NCBI GenBank assembly: GCA_028866275.1
Contig: JAGWIK010000004.1
Span: 46,024-110,023 of the forward strand
Reading direction: 5' to 3'
Length of the DNA: 64,000 bases
Source: Alphaproteobacteria bacterium
Lineage (GTDB): Bacteria; Pseudomonadota; Alphaproteobacteria; UBA9219
The notes under the pieces were generated by a model that had not been told where the DNA came from, did not search any database, and saw only the letters and a list, made by a program, of their open reading frames with translations. Positions 9,829 through 18,591 of this stretch are shown in pieces (the stretch's first letter is position 1; each line of letters begins with the position of its first letter). The position numbers were made by a program, and so were the translations under genes.

Positions 9829-9863
9829 AACCGCCGGGGCGCAAGCTCCGGCGGTTTTGTTTT
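9829..9863 (+). terminator. Rho-independent terminator after rpsA
   Basis: A 12-bp stem (AACCGCCGGGGC with GCTCCGGCGGTT, one G-U pair) is closed by a GCAA tetraloop and followed by TTGTTTT. It starts 25 bases after the rpsA stop and separates it from ihfB. Confidence 0.85.
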
Positions 9864-9979
9864 GGGCGATATGGCAAAAATCCATAGACGCCAAAGGGTT
9901 AAATATGGCGGGGCTTGACTTGGATGGCCTTGGTTGGCATTGTCATTTTACGAATCGCGTTCACTGCCGGAGATTCCCG

Positions 9980-10276
9980 ATGACAAAATCCGACCTGATT
10001 TTGCGCCTTGCCGAAAAATATCCGCATTTATTGCAGCGCGATATCGAACGCATCGTCAACACCGTGTTCGATGAAATTTCGAATGCTTTGGCCCGCAACA
10101 GCCGCGTTGAATTGCGCGGGTTTGGTGCGTTTTCGGTCAAGCAGCGCGAAGCGCGACAGGGGCGCAACCCCCGCACCGGCGAAAGCGTTTCCGTTGCCGA
10201 GAAATTCGTGCCTTTCTTCAAGACCGGCAAGCAATTGCGCGACCGGCTGAACGGGGTCGAGGGAACGGAAGATTAG
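9980..10276 (+). CDS. ihfB: Integration host factor subunit beta
   Basis: 98 residues of the HU/IHF fold. The signature [22 protein letters not shown] matches IHF-beta. The R-N-P-R-T-G motif carries the proline that intercalates to bend DNA by about 160 degrees. Its partner IhfA is encoded elsewhere. The position directly after rpsA is the conserved one for this gene. ATG 9980 is chosen because the protein start [10 protein letters not shown] is the family consensus; longer readings cross the rpsA terminator. Confidence 0.95.
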   Translation: MTKSDLILRLAEKYPHLLQRDIERIVNTVFDEISNALARNSRVELRGFGAFSVKQREARQGRNPRTGESVSVAEKFVPFFKTGKQLRDRLNGVEGTED

Positions 10277-10284
10277 ATCCGACC

Positions 10285-10740
10285 CTAATCCCGATGATAG
10301 GGATGCCCGGCGATAATCTGTTTCGCGCGGTAAATCTGCTCCAGCAACATAACGCGAACCAGCCGGTGCGGCCAGGTCAGGCGGCCGAAACCAATCGTGA
10401 AATCGCCTTTGGCGCGCAGATCGTCGGTTAAACCGTCCGCGCCACCGATGATAAATATCAGCTCTGCCACGCCGCTATCCTGCCATGCCGACAATTTGGC
10501 GGCGAAATCGCGGCTTGGCATATCGCGGCCGCGTTCGTCCAGCAATACGACCGTGCTTTTGGCCGGAATGGCCTTAAGGAGCAATTGCGTTTCGGCGGCT
10601 TGCGTCGCCGCAGGGGGCAGGGATTTCGGCGCGGCAAATTCGCGCACGGCGACATCGCGGCCCAGCCGTTTCAGATATTCGTCGGCCCATTCGGCTTCGA
10701 CGCCGCGGGCCTTGCCGATCGCCAGAATGGTGATTTTCAT
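10285..10740 (-). CDS. rlmH: 23S rRNA pseudouridine-1915 N3-methyltransferase RlmH
   Basis: 151 residues, close to the usual 155. RlmH is a SPOUT-class enzyme that methylates pseudouridine 1915 in helix 69 of 23S rRNA on the assembled ribosome. It starts M-K-I-T-I-L-A-I-G-K. V-V-L-L-D-E-R-G-R-D, F-I-I-G-G-A-D-G (the trefoil-knot SAM site) and the C-terminal L-L-E-Q-I-Y-R-A-K-Q-I-I-A-G-H-P-Y-H-R are all family hallmarks. It converges on ihfB with only 8 bases between the stops. Confidence 0.96.
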   Translation of the reverse strand: MKITILAIGKARGVEAEWADEYLKRLGRDVAVREFAAPKSLPPAATQAAETQLLLKAIPAKSTVVLLDERGRDMPSRDFAAKLSAWQDSGVAELIFIIGGADGLTDDLRAKGDFTIGFGRLTWPHRLVRVMLLEQIYRAKQIIAGHPYHRD

Positions 10741-10846
10741 GTCCTGCCTAGAAATAAGCTTCAAAGAATGTTGCGCGCGGCGATTAAATATTCGTAAATC
10801 GGAGTTGCCGACTCACTTTTCACCTCTTTTGCGGAAATTTTCCCAT

Positions 10847-11665
10847 ATGGCTTTTGACCAAAAAATCCTGATGTGCGCGCCGACCTATTTCGGCGTTTCC
10901 TATGTCATCAACCCGTGGATGGAAAGCCATTTCAACGATACCGACCGCGATCTGGCGCAAAAACAATGGGACAATCTGCGCACCCATATCGCACAACATG
11001 CCGATGTCGTGCTGATGCCGCCGCAGCCGGGCTTGCCCGATATCGTTTTTACCGCCAATGCCGGGCTGGTGTTGGGCAAATCCGCCATTGTCAGCCGTTT
11101 TCGCAGCAAGGAACGGCAGGGCGAAGAACCGTATTTCGACGTGGCGTTCAAGGAAAACGGCTTCGATATCGTCGATTGGCCGCAAGACGTGCCGTTCGAA
11201 GGCGCGGGCGATGCCTTGTTCGACCGCGCGCATGAATTATTATGGGTTGGACACGGATTCCGCACCCATGCGTCCGTGCCCGGGTTGCTGGAACAAAAAC
11301 TGGGGCGGGCGACGGCGGCGTTGAATCTCGTTGACCCGTGTTTTTATCATCTCGATACCTGCCTGTGCCCGTTGACGGGCGGATATTTGCTGTATTTCCC
11401 GGCGGCATTCGATGCGGCATCGAACACGTTGATCGAAAGCAAGGTTCCGGCAGATAAACGCATCCCCGTGGATGCGGACGATGCGGTCAAATTCTGTTGC
11501 AACGCCGTCGATCTTGGCGGTCATGTTTACATGAACGGCGCGTCGGACGCGTTGCAGGCGCGGCTGCGCGCGGCGGGATTCACGCCTGTTATCACGCCTT
11601 TGTCCGAATTTATGAAAGCGGGCGGGGCGGCGAAATGCTTGACCCTTAAATTGGTTGAGGCATAA
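10847..11665 (+). CDS. Amidinotransferase-fold hydrolase (dimethylarginine dimethylaminohydrolase-like)
   Basis: 272 residues of the guanidino-group modifying superfamily, which hydrolyses arginine derivatives to citrulline. Visible features are the substrate loop F-T-A-N-A-G-L-V, an F-E-G-A-G-D-A-L motif with the acidic residues, and the catalytic histidine in F-Y-H-L-D-T. The nucleophilic cysteine sits near the C-terminus (G-G-A-A-K-C-L-T-L). Which arginine derivative it uses (dimethylarginine, citrulline or ornithine relatives) cannot be told from sequence alone. The ATG is chosen because [12 protein letters not shown] begins the family core. ahcY follows 34 bases downstream. Confidence 0.8.
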   Translation: MAFDQKILMCAPTYFGVSYVINPWMESHFNDTDRDLAQKQWDNLRTHIAQHADVVLMPPQPGLPDIVFTANAGLVLGKSAIVSRFRSKERQGEEPYFDVAFKENGFDIVDWPQDVPFEGAGDALFDRAHELLWVGHGFRTHASVPGLLEQKLGRATAALNLVDPCFYHLDTCLCPLTGGYLLYFPAAFDAASNTLIESKVPADKRIPVDADDAVKFCCNAVDLGGHVYMNGASDALQARLRAAGFTPVITPLSEFMKAGGAAKCLTLKLVEA

Positions 11666-11699
11666 AGAACCGCCCCCTTCTTTTTTGAAAGAAAACCCC

Positions 11700-13007
11700 A
11701 TGCCCCAACTTGCCGCCATTGCTCAGGATTACAAAATCAAGGATATCGCGCTGGCCGATTGGGGGCGCAAGGAAATCGCCATTGCCGAAACCGAAATGCC
11801 GGGATTGATGGCGGTACGCGCTGAATATGGCGCGTCGCAACCGTTGAAGGGTGCGCGGATTGCCGGCTGCCTGCATATGACTATTCAAACCGCGGTGTTG
11901 ATTGAAACGCTGGTGCAATTGGGCGCGGAAGTGCGCTGGTCGTCGTGCAATATCTTTTCGACGCAAGACCATGCCGCGGCGGCGATTGCGGCCAAGGGCA
12001 TCCCCGTGTTTGCGTGGAAGGGGTTGAGCGAGGAAGACTATCTATGGTGCATTGACCAGACCATTACCGGCCGCGACGGCTGGCGTCCCAACATGCTGCT
12101 GGATGACGGCGGCGATTTGACGCTGCGCGTGCATGAAAATTATCCGGAATTGCTGGCCGATATCCGCGGCGTGTCCGAAGAAACCACCACCGGCGTGCAT
12201 CGGTTGTATGCCATGGCGGAAAAAGGCCTGTTGAAAATACCGGCCTTCAACGTCAATGACAGCGTGACCAAATCGAAATTCGACAATCTGTATGGCTGCC
12301 GCGAAAGTCTGGTCGACGGCATTCGCCGCGCCACCGATGTCATGATGGCGGGCAAGGTCGCCGTGGTGTGCGGTTATGGCGATGTCGGCAAAGGCTCGGC
12401 GGCGTCGCTGCGCTCGGCCGGCGCGCGGGTGGTCGTCACCGAAATCGACCCCATCAACGCATTGCAGGCGGCGATGGAGGGCTATCAGGTCGCGACGATG
12501 GACCAGATGGCGGGGCAGGGCGATATATTCGTCACTGCCACCGGTAATGTCGATGTCATTACGATCGACCATATGCGCGCGATGAAAGACCGCGCCATTG
12601 TTTGCAATATCGGGCATTTTGATTCGGAAATCCAGATTGACGCGTTGCGCAATCTTAAATGGGAAGAAGTCAAACCGCAGGTCGACGAAGTCATATTTCC
12701 GGATGGCAAGCGCTTGATCGTGTTGGCGCAGGGGCGGCTTGTTAATCTGGGCTGCGCCACGGGCCACCCCAGTTTTGTGATGAGCGCGTCCTTCACCAAC
12801 CAGACGCTGGCCCAGATCGAATTATGGACAAACCACGGCAAGTATAAGAACGACGTTTATATTTTGCCCAAAACGCTTGATGAAAAAGTGGCGCGGCTGC
12901 ATCTGGCCCGCCTGGGCGCGCAATTGACCACCCTGTCGGCCAAGCAAGCCGATTATCTGGGCGTCGCCGCACAAGGGCCGTTCAAGCCGGAACGGTACAG
13001 ATATTAA
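11700..13007 (+). CDS. ahcY: Adenosylhomocysteinase
   Basis: 435 residues. The enzyme splits S-adenosylhomocysteine into adenosine and homocysteine with bound NAD, removing the product inhibitor of methyltransferases. The N-terminus shows [17 protein letters not shown]. The NAD Rossmann motif is G-Y-G-D-V-G-K-G, and N-I-G-H-F-D and the C-terminal K-P-E-R-Y-R-Y are diagnostic. The insert typical of proteobacterial forms appears shortened, consistent with the 435-residue length. It lies directly after the DDAH-like gene and 95 bases before the divL homologue. Confidence 0.96.
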   Translation: MPQLAAIAQDYKIKDIALADWGRKEIAIAETEMPGLMAVRAEYGASQPLKGARIAGCLHMTIQTAVLIETLVQLGAEVRWSSCNIFSTQDHAAAAIAAKGIPVFAWKGLSEEDYLWCIDQTITGRDGWRPNMLLDDGGDLTLRVHENYPELLADIRGVSEETTTGVHRLYAMAEKGLLKIPAFNVNDSVTKSKFDNLYGCRESLVDGIRRATDVMMAGKVAVVCGYGDVGKGSAASLRSAGARVVVTEIDPINALQAAMEGYQVATMDQMAGQGDIFVTATGNVDVITIDHMRAMKDRAIVCNIGHFDSEIQIDALRNLKWEEVKPQVDEVIFPDGKRLIVLAQGRLVNLGCATGHPSFVMSASFTNQTLAQIELWTNHGKYKNDVYILPKTLDEKVARLHLARLGAQLTTLSAKQADYLGVAAQGPFKPERYRY

Positions 13008-13102
13008 GGGCCATTATAGTTAACGTGCATTCTTGCGCGTTGCCTATTCCTTTATCGTGCCGGATGCCTTATGGATAAAAGCGTTCATTACCTTGCGTGC
13101 CC

Positions 13103-15589
13103 ATGTCGTCCAAACCGCCTTTATCCGCCGCTTCCTTTGCCGCTATTGCGGCTGTGCTGCTTGCCGTCGTTCTGGTGGCGGGTTTTAACATGGGGGCCGA
13201 TACGCCGGAGCTTGTGATCACGCTTTTGGGCGGCGTCACCGCCGTGCTGGCGGGAACCGTTTTTTTCCTCAACGCGCAATTGCGCCGCCGCGATACCGCG
13301 TTTCGCCAATGGCGGTTGCTGGCCGAACGGCTGCAGGCGATAATGGGGGCTGTGCCCGAAGCCTATTGCCTGTTTACGCCGCAGGGTATTTTGCGCGAAA
13401 CCGCGCGGGTCGCCGCGCTGCTTGGCGTCGAAAAAGTGGCGCATTTCGAAAATCTGGTCGCCGCGCTGAAAGACCCCGAAGGGTTCGTGGCCGCGTTTCG
13501 CAAATTGCAATCGACCGGCGAATCTTTTGCTTTTCCTGTCACGGTCGGCGACGGCCGCGTGGTTCAGGTCGCCGGATCTCGGATCCGGACCGGCGTGCCC
13601 GGCGCGCGTGACGGCATGGTTTTCGACATCGTGTGGTTCAGTGACAACCCTGCGGCGGTGCAGCAGGTCGAGCGCAAGAATGCGGAATTGACCGAGGCGT
13701 TGGGCAAGCTGGAAATGGTGCGGTCGGTGTATGATGCGCTGCCCTTCCCCATCTGGCTGCGCGGGACGGACATGAATTTGTTGCGCTGCAATGCCGCCTA
13801 TGCCAAGGCGGTCGATGCCGCGGCCGAAGACGTTATCCGTAATCAACTGGAATTGATGTCGGCGACGGCGCGCGGCGGCAGCGGACGCGCGCTGGCGTCC
13901 AACGCTTTTTCCACCGGCAAGGCGCAAACCGAACGGCGGCACGTTATCGTTGCCGGCAAGCGCCAATTGCTGGAAATCACCGAAGCGCCCTATGAAACGC
14001 CGGGTGGCGAAAAGAGCGTGTTCGGTTTTGCCGTTAATGTGACGGCGGAAGAAGACAAGCAAACCGAACTTGAGCGCCACGCCGCGTCGCAGCGCGAAGT
14101 CTTGGAACATCTGGGCAGCGCCATCGCCATTTATGGCCCCGACACGCGGCTGGAATTTTATAACCGCGCCTATCAAAGGCTGTGGCACGCCGACGAAGCT
14201 TTTCTGGATAGCAAGCCGACTTTTGGCGAAGTTCTGGAAGATTCGCGCACCCGCCGCGTGGCACCGGAACAGGCCGATTTCCAGCGTTATAAACGCGAGC
14301 GCATCGCGCTTTTCACTTCGCTGCTTGAACCGCGCGAAGATTTGATGCATTTGCCCGACGGCACGACCTTGCGCATCCTGGTGTCGCCGCATCCGATGGG
14401 CGGGCTGATTTTCGTTCATGAAGACGTGACGGACAAGCTGGCGCTGGAATCTTCCTACAACACCCTGATCGCGGTGCAACGCGAAACGCTCGACAATCTG
14501 GCCGAAGGCATCGCCGTGTTCGGGCCCGACGGCAAAATCGGGCTGTTCAATCCGGCGGTCGCGGCGATCTGGCAATTGCCTACGGATTACCTGGCCGGAA
14601 GCCCGCACATCGCCGACATTCTTGAAAGAACCCGCGCGCTTCTCGACCATGCCGAGGATTGGGATGAGTTCAAGAAAGAAGCCGTTGCCTATACGCTTGA
14701 CCGCAACCCGCGCAAGGGGCGCATCAATCTGAGCAACGGCACGGTTTTGGAATATGTCGCGGTGCCTTTGCCCGATGGCGCGGTGTTGAACAGCTATCTG
14801 GACGTCACCGATTCGATCAAGGCCGAACAGGCGTTGCGCGCCAGCAATATGGCGTTGGCGGCGGCGGACAGGTTGAAGTCGGAATTCGTCGCCAATGTAT
14901 CGTATCAACTGCGTACGCCGTTGAACACCATCATGGGTTTTTCGGAGATTCTGACCAACCAGTATTTCGGCACGCTTAACGACCGCCAGATGGAATATGC
15001 GCGCACGATTATGGAAGCCAGCAAGAAACTGCTTTTGCTCATCAATGATGTGCTCGATCTGGCGACGATCGAGGCCGGGCGCATGGCGTTGGAACAGGAA
15101 AGCACGTCGGTGTCGGCGTTGTTGAACGTCGCCAAGCAGATGACCGCCGAATGGGCGCGGCAGCAAAATCTGGATATTGTCGTCGATTGCCCGTCGGACA
15201 CCGGTGCGTTCGATGTCGACGCGCACCGCATGAAACAGGTTTTGTTCAATCTTATCAGCAATGCCATCAAATATACGCCGTCGGGCGGGCGCATAACGCT
15301 GGAAGCGCGGCGCGACGGCGATTGGGTGGCGTTGACGGTTTCCGATACCGGCATCGGTATTCCCGAAGCCGATCTTGACCGCGTTTTCGGCAAATTCGAA
15401 CGCACCAATATGCAGGCGCGGCAATCGGGCGCGGGGTTGGGGCTCAGCCTTGTTAAAAGCTTCGTCGAATTGCATGGCGGCCGCATCGAAATCGGAAGCC
15501 ATCCCGATCAGGGCACGCGCGTGACCTGCTTTATCCCCGTGCATCCGCAATCGGCGGATGGCGGGGCCGGTAACCATGCCGCGCCTTGA
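13103..15589 (+). CDS. divL: DivL-like PAS sensor kinase with tyrosine in the H-box
   Basis: 828 residues from ATG 13103 (a GTG two codons earlier is possible). Two membrane helices lie at about 9-30 and 35-58. Several PAS-like repeats fill residues 75-580. A HisKA dimerisation domain starts near 590 and an intact HATPase domain runs about 700-815, with N-L-I-S-N-A-I-K-Y, D-T-G-I-G-I-P and G-A-G-L-G-L-S-L. The H-box reads N-V-S-Y-Q-L-R-T-P-L, so Tyr601 replaces the phospho-accepting histidine. In Caulobacter, DivL has tyrosine at the same place and regulates CckA as a pseudokinase partner of DivK. The overlap with tsaE and the neighbouring ahcY support orthology. Confidence 0.85.
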   Translation: MSSKPPLSAASFAAIAAVLLAVVLVAGFNMGADTPELVITLLGGVTAVLAGTVFFLNAQLRRRDTAFRQWRLLAERLQAIMGAVPEAYCLFTPQGILRETARVAALLGVEKVAHFENLVAALKDPEGFVAAFRKLQSTGESFAFPVTVGDGRVVQVAGSRIRTGVPGARDGMVFDIVWFSDNPAAVQQVERKNAELTEALGKLEMVRSVYDALPFPIWLRGTDMNLLRCNAAYAKAVDAAAEDVIRNQLELMSATARGGSGRALASNAFSTGKAQTERRHVIVAGKRQLLEITEAPYETPGGEKSVFGFAVNVTAEEDKQTELERHAASQREVLEHLGSAIAIYGPDTRLEFYNRAYQRLWHADEAFLDSKPTFGEVLEDSRTRRVAPEQADFQRYKRERIALFTSLLEPREDLMHLPDGTTLRILVSPHPMGGLIFVHEDVTDKLALESSYNTLIAVQRETLDNLAEGIAVFGPDGKIGLFNPAVAAIWQLPTDYLAGSPHIADILERTRALLDHAEDWDEFKKEAVAYTLDRNPRKGRINLSNGTVLEYVAVPLPDGAVLNSYLDVTDSIKAEQALRASNMALAAADRLKSEFVANVSYQLRTPLNTIMGFSEILTNQYFGTLNDRQMEYARTIMEASKKLLLLINDVLDLATIEAGRMALEQESTSVSALLNVAKQMTAEWARQQNLDIVVDCPSDTGAFDVDAHRMKQVLFNLISNAIKYTPSGGRITLEARRDGDWVALTVSDTGIGIPEADLDRVFGKFERTNMQARQSGAGLGLSLVKSFVELHGGRIEIGSHPDQGTRVTCFIPVHPQSADGGAGNHAAP

Positions 15590-16049
15590 ATTTCCCTTGC
15601 CGGATCTGGCGGCGACGCAAGGGCTGGCTTCGCGTCTTGCGCCTCTGCTGCGCGCGGGCGACATGCTGGCGCTGTATGGCGATCTGGGGGCGGGAAAAAC
15701 CGCATTTGCGCGGGCGCTGCTGGGCGCGATGGGCGTTGCCGGCGAGGTGCCAAGCCCGACTTTCACGCTCGTGCAGCATTACGATGCGCCGCATATGCGC
15801 ATCGCGCATTACGATCTTTACCGCCTGCAATCGGCAGACGAACTTGACGAGCTGGGATGGGGTGACGCCTTGGTTGACGACGTCGTTATCGTCGAATGGC
15901 CACAACGCGCGGCAGGGCGGTTGCCGGCCGACCGGCTGGATATCAATTTTTCTGTCGACGCCGATGGCGCACGGCGCTGTGTCATAACGCCCTGTGGGGA
16001 TTGGGCTGTGCGCCTTCAAAATGCCGAGTCGTTAACTGCCGCTTCATAA
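15576..16049 (+). CDS. tsaE: tRNA t6A37 biosynthesis ATPase TsaE
   Basis: 157 residues. TsaE is the small ATPase that works with TsaB and TsaD to make threonylcarbamoyladenosine at position 37 of ANN-decoding tRNAs. Visible are the P-loop G-D-L-G-A-G-K-T-A-F-A-R, the S-P-T-F-T-L-V switch, H-Y-D-L-Y-R-L, and the V-I-V-E-W-P-x-R end. The first 14 bases overlap divL. In related genomes a sugar or aminoglycoside-type kinase gene usually follows; here an opposite-strand alaX remnant overlaps its 3' end. Confidence 0.93.
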   Translation: MPRLEFPLPDLAATQGLASRLAPLLRAGDMLALYGDLGAGKTAFARALLGAMGVAGEVPSPTFTLVQHYDAPHMRIAHYDLYRLQSADELDELGWGDALVDDVVIVEWPQRAAGRLPADRLDINFSVDADGARRCVITPCGDWAVRLQNAESLTAAS

Positions 16050-16691
16050 GATACGCGTAGCCGGTCGCTTTTTTTCTTAACACTGGTAATAAAGATAGAT
16101 TTAATTTGCCCCGTGTGCGCGACATGCGTGCCGCCGCATGGAACCTGTTCAGTTTTGCCAAACTGGATACTGCGATTGACGAAGGGGTCTCCTTGAATGG
16201 TAACAGGCCATTGCGCGGCAATGGCCGCGTCTAATGCAGGCTGCAGGAACGCTGTAACCCGTGTGACGACATCATCCGTAATGGTTCCAGAAAATTCAAC
16301 CCGGGCTTCGCCGGGCCAATGATGGCCTTGAACGGCTTTTATTTCCGGAAAGGCTGGGTCCACAAGGCTTGCGATCAAATGACCTGCCGAATGATTAACG
16401 GCGTTCAGGCGTCGGGCCGCGGCGTCAACGCGTATGGGGTAGGACTGCCCGACAGTTAAGCCGTCAGAATTCGTAACAATATGATCAACTTCACCGCCTT
16501 CGGCATGTTTTGTATCCACAACGGCAACGGCCCCGATTGCCCCGCGGTCGCCCTTTTGGCCGCCTCCTTGCGGATGAAAGTAGGTTGAGTCGAGCCGGAT
16601 GGCGATTTTTTCTCCTTACAATAATAGCTGTGATGTTGGCGGTGCCTGACAAAATATGAGGTTCGGCTAAATAGGATTTATGGACGGGCAT
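16016..16691 (-). pseudogene. Alanyl-tRNA editing protein AlaX, frameshifted
   Basis: The two halves of an AlaX-like trans-editing protein lie in different frames. The N-terminus (from ATG 16691, MPVHKSYLAEP) runs in one frame. The editing domain continues in another with the diagnostic F-H-P-Q-G-G-G-Q-x-G-D, H-S-A-G-H and C-G-G-T-H zinc motifs. The switch occurs at a run of six T (16606-16611, A on the coding strand). Removing one base there joins them cleanly as ...RRKIAIRLDSTYFHP. AlaX clears mischarged Ser- or Gly-tRNA-Ala. The gene is either freshly inactivated or carries a homopolymer sequencing error. Its 3' end overlaps the tsaE 3' end by 34 bases. Confidence 0.85.
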
Positions 16692-16749
16692 CGGCTTCTC
16701 CACGGCAAAACGCGTACCCTCCAGCAAATGGGGTTTATATTGTTAAAGA

Positions 16750-18183
16750 TCAAGGGCCGTTATTGTTCTTTTTCCTGCCCTGCCCCCCCGGCGGCGCCAG
16801 TGACAATTTGATGTCCTGCGCGCGCAGCCAGTAGGGCGAATTGGGCGGCAAGCCCTTCATGGCGCGGGCGGCCAGTTGCGAAGCTGCGGCATCGTGGCCT
16901 TGTGCCGCCGCTTCCTCGGCCAGCGCATAGCTCGCCAGCGCCGTATATTGCGGGTCGGATGTCAGGTCCCCCTTGCGGCCCCAGGCCTCGGCCAGAAAAC
17001 GCCATGTTTCGGGTTCGCGCCCTTCCAGCCGGTTCGATTCCAGTAATTGGGTGATAGCCAGATCGATGCGCGCACCCATGCCCGTCGTGTCGTTGCTTTC
17101 CAGCAGCGCGTGGCCGTATTCCTGACGCAGTAAGGCGGAATCGGGCAATAACGCATTGGCCTTGGCATAATTGGGTATAGCGGCGTCGATACGGCCATCG
17201 TCGAACTGCACTTGCGCCTTCATTTCATAGAAAAACGGATCGTCCGGTTTTTGCGCGATAAGCCCGTCGAGAAGGGCGATGGACGCATCCGGCTTGCCGG
17301 TGCGGTACAGGGCGATGGCGCGGGCGTAACGGGCGGGGATTGACGTATCGGCGGCGCTGTAACGCAACAACGCGATGTCGGGTTGCAGATAGCCCAGCAA
17401 TTTGGCCTTCATGCGCGCATGCATGTCGTAGAATTTTTGCGGCAGCCGCGCGTTCCGCAGCGACGGCGGCGAATTGTCCAGATGTTGTTGCACCGCCGCG
17501 ATGCGGTCTTCGGTCAGGGGGTGGGTCTGGACATATTCGACCTGACGGTCGGCGGGCAGCATTTCCTGTCCTTCCAGTTTTTTGAAAAATTCCAGCATGC
17601 CGCGCGTTGAAATGCCGGCTTTGTCGAGAAACGACATGCCGGCGGCATCGGCGGACGCTTCCACCGAACGGCTAAAACCCAGATAGCTGCGTTCCGCGAT
17701 TTGCGCGCCGCCCGCCATGCCGCCTGCGGCCAGTCCGCCGTCGCCTGACGCCGCGCCTGCGGCTACTGCCAATATCATGCCTAAAATGGCTTCGGCCGAC
17801 GCATTGCGCATTTCTTCCTTGCCGCGGATCAGATGGCCGTCGGCGATGTGGCCGGTTTCGTGGGCGATGACGCCCGCCAGCTGTTCGGGCGAGTCTGTGA
17901 GCTGCAGCAGGCCCGTATAGAAAAATTCGTTCATGCCTTCGGCGACAAAGGCGTTGACCACGCTGCTTTGCACGATGACGATGGTGACGCTTTGCGGGTC
18001 GATGCCGGCGGCGGTGTAAATGGGGGCGGCCAGTTCGTGCAGGTAGTTTTCAATTTCGGCGTCGCGGATGAAAACCGGCCCGTCACCGCTGTCGGACTCT
18101 TGCGCGCGTGCGGCCAGTAACGGCATTTGCATCATGACGATGCCGACGATAATCAACCACAAAAGCTTTCTAAGCAGTGACAT
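16750..18183 (-). CDS. Periplasmic M48 metalloprotease with TPR domain (BepA-like)
   Basis: 477 residues. A signal peptide spans about 1-30 (L-L-W-L-I-I-V-G-I ... A-A-R-A). The zinc protease motif H-E-T-G-H is at residues 108-112 and the third ligand lies in the downstream R-S-V-E-A-S-A-D-A-A-G helix. From about residue 270 the protein is built of TPR-like helices. This arrangement matches BepA/YfgC, which degrades stalled LptD and BamA substrates in the outer membrane assembly pathway. ATG 18183 is preferred because the earlier reading lacks a membrane-targeting start. It is divergent from the tRNA-Gln gene. Confidence 0.9.
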   Translation of the reverse strand: MSLLRKLLWLIIVGIVMMQMPLLAARAQESDSGDGPVFIRDAEIENYLHELAAPIYTAAGIDPQSVTIVIVQSSVVNAFVAEGMNEFFYTGLLQLTDSPEQLAGVIAHETGHIADGHLIRGKEEMRNASAEAILGMILAVAAGAASGDGGLAAGGMAGGAQIAERSYLGFSRSVEASADAAGMSFLDKAGISTRGMLEFFKKLEGQEMLPADRQVEYVQTHPLTEDRIAAVQQHLDNSPPSLRNARLPQKFYDMHARMKAKLLGYLQPDIALLRYSAADTSIPARYARAIALYRTGKPDASIALLDGLIAQKPDDPFFYEMKAQVQFDDGRIDAAIPNYAKANALLPDSALLRQEYGHALLESNDTTGMGARIDLAITQLLESNRLEGREPETWRFLAEAWGRKGDLTSDPQYTALASYALAEEAAAQGHDAAASQLAARAMKGLPPNSPYWLRAQDIKLSLAPPGGQGRKKNNNGP

Positions 18184-18306
18184 AACCCATATTAACCCTT
18201 TAATTGGGGAAAAAATATGGTTTATATGCCGGCGTTCGGGGTGGGGTGCCTCTTCATTCCCTCTACACAAACCCCTTTTCCTGTGCTACCAAGCCGCCTC
18301 CGCCGT

Positions 18307-18380
18307 TGGGGGATCGTCTAGCGGTAGGACAACAGACTCTGACTCTGTTTACCGTGGTTCGAATCCACGTCCCCCAGCCA
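18307..18380 (+). tRNA. tRNA-Gln (anticodon CTG)
   Basis: The 74-base cloverleaf has acceptor arms TGGGGGA and TCCCCCA, discriminator G and an encoded CCA end. The anticodon stem ACAGA/TCTGT encloses loop CT-CTG-AC, and the T arm is CGTGG-TTCGAAT-CCACG. The U1-A72 start of the acceptor is characteristic of glutamine tRNAs. The anticodon reads CAG codons. No repeat of its 3' end was noticed elsewhere in the window, so it does not look like an occupied integration site. Confidence 0.95.
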
Positions 18381-18591
18381 AACGGGCATTTGACAACAAT
18401 TTTATGTTTCTTGTCCGGCGAGGCCGTCTTGCGAGGTTGCGGACTCTGGCCCGTTATGTTCCAGTTTGAAAAGAAGTGCCGGATCGGCCACTTATTATCA
18501 TGCGGCGGCGTTGTTCCTGGTGCCGTTGCGCTGGGGAATGCGAAGAAGATCAAGGCCCTTCATAAAAACCGGTAAAGGTAAAAATAATCAC

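Noticed and set aside
13121..15766. 881-codon minus-strand frame opposite the divL homologue
   Set aside because: It is antisense to a clear PAS kinase and rich in R, Q, H and A with no domains, typical of a shadow of a high-GC gene.
18381..18591. Possible gene or integrated element after tRNA-Gln
   Set aside because: No repeat of the tRNA 3' end, no integrase and no coding frame with a ribosome site were seen in this 211-base stretch.
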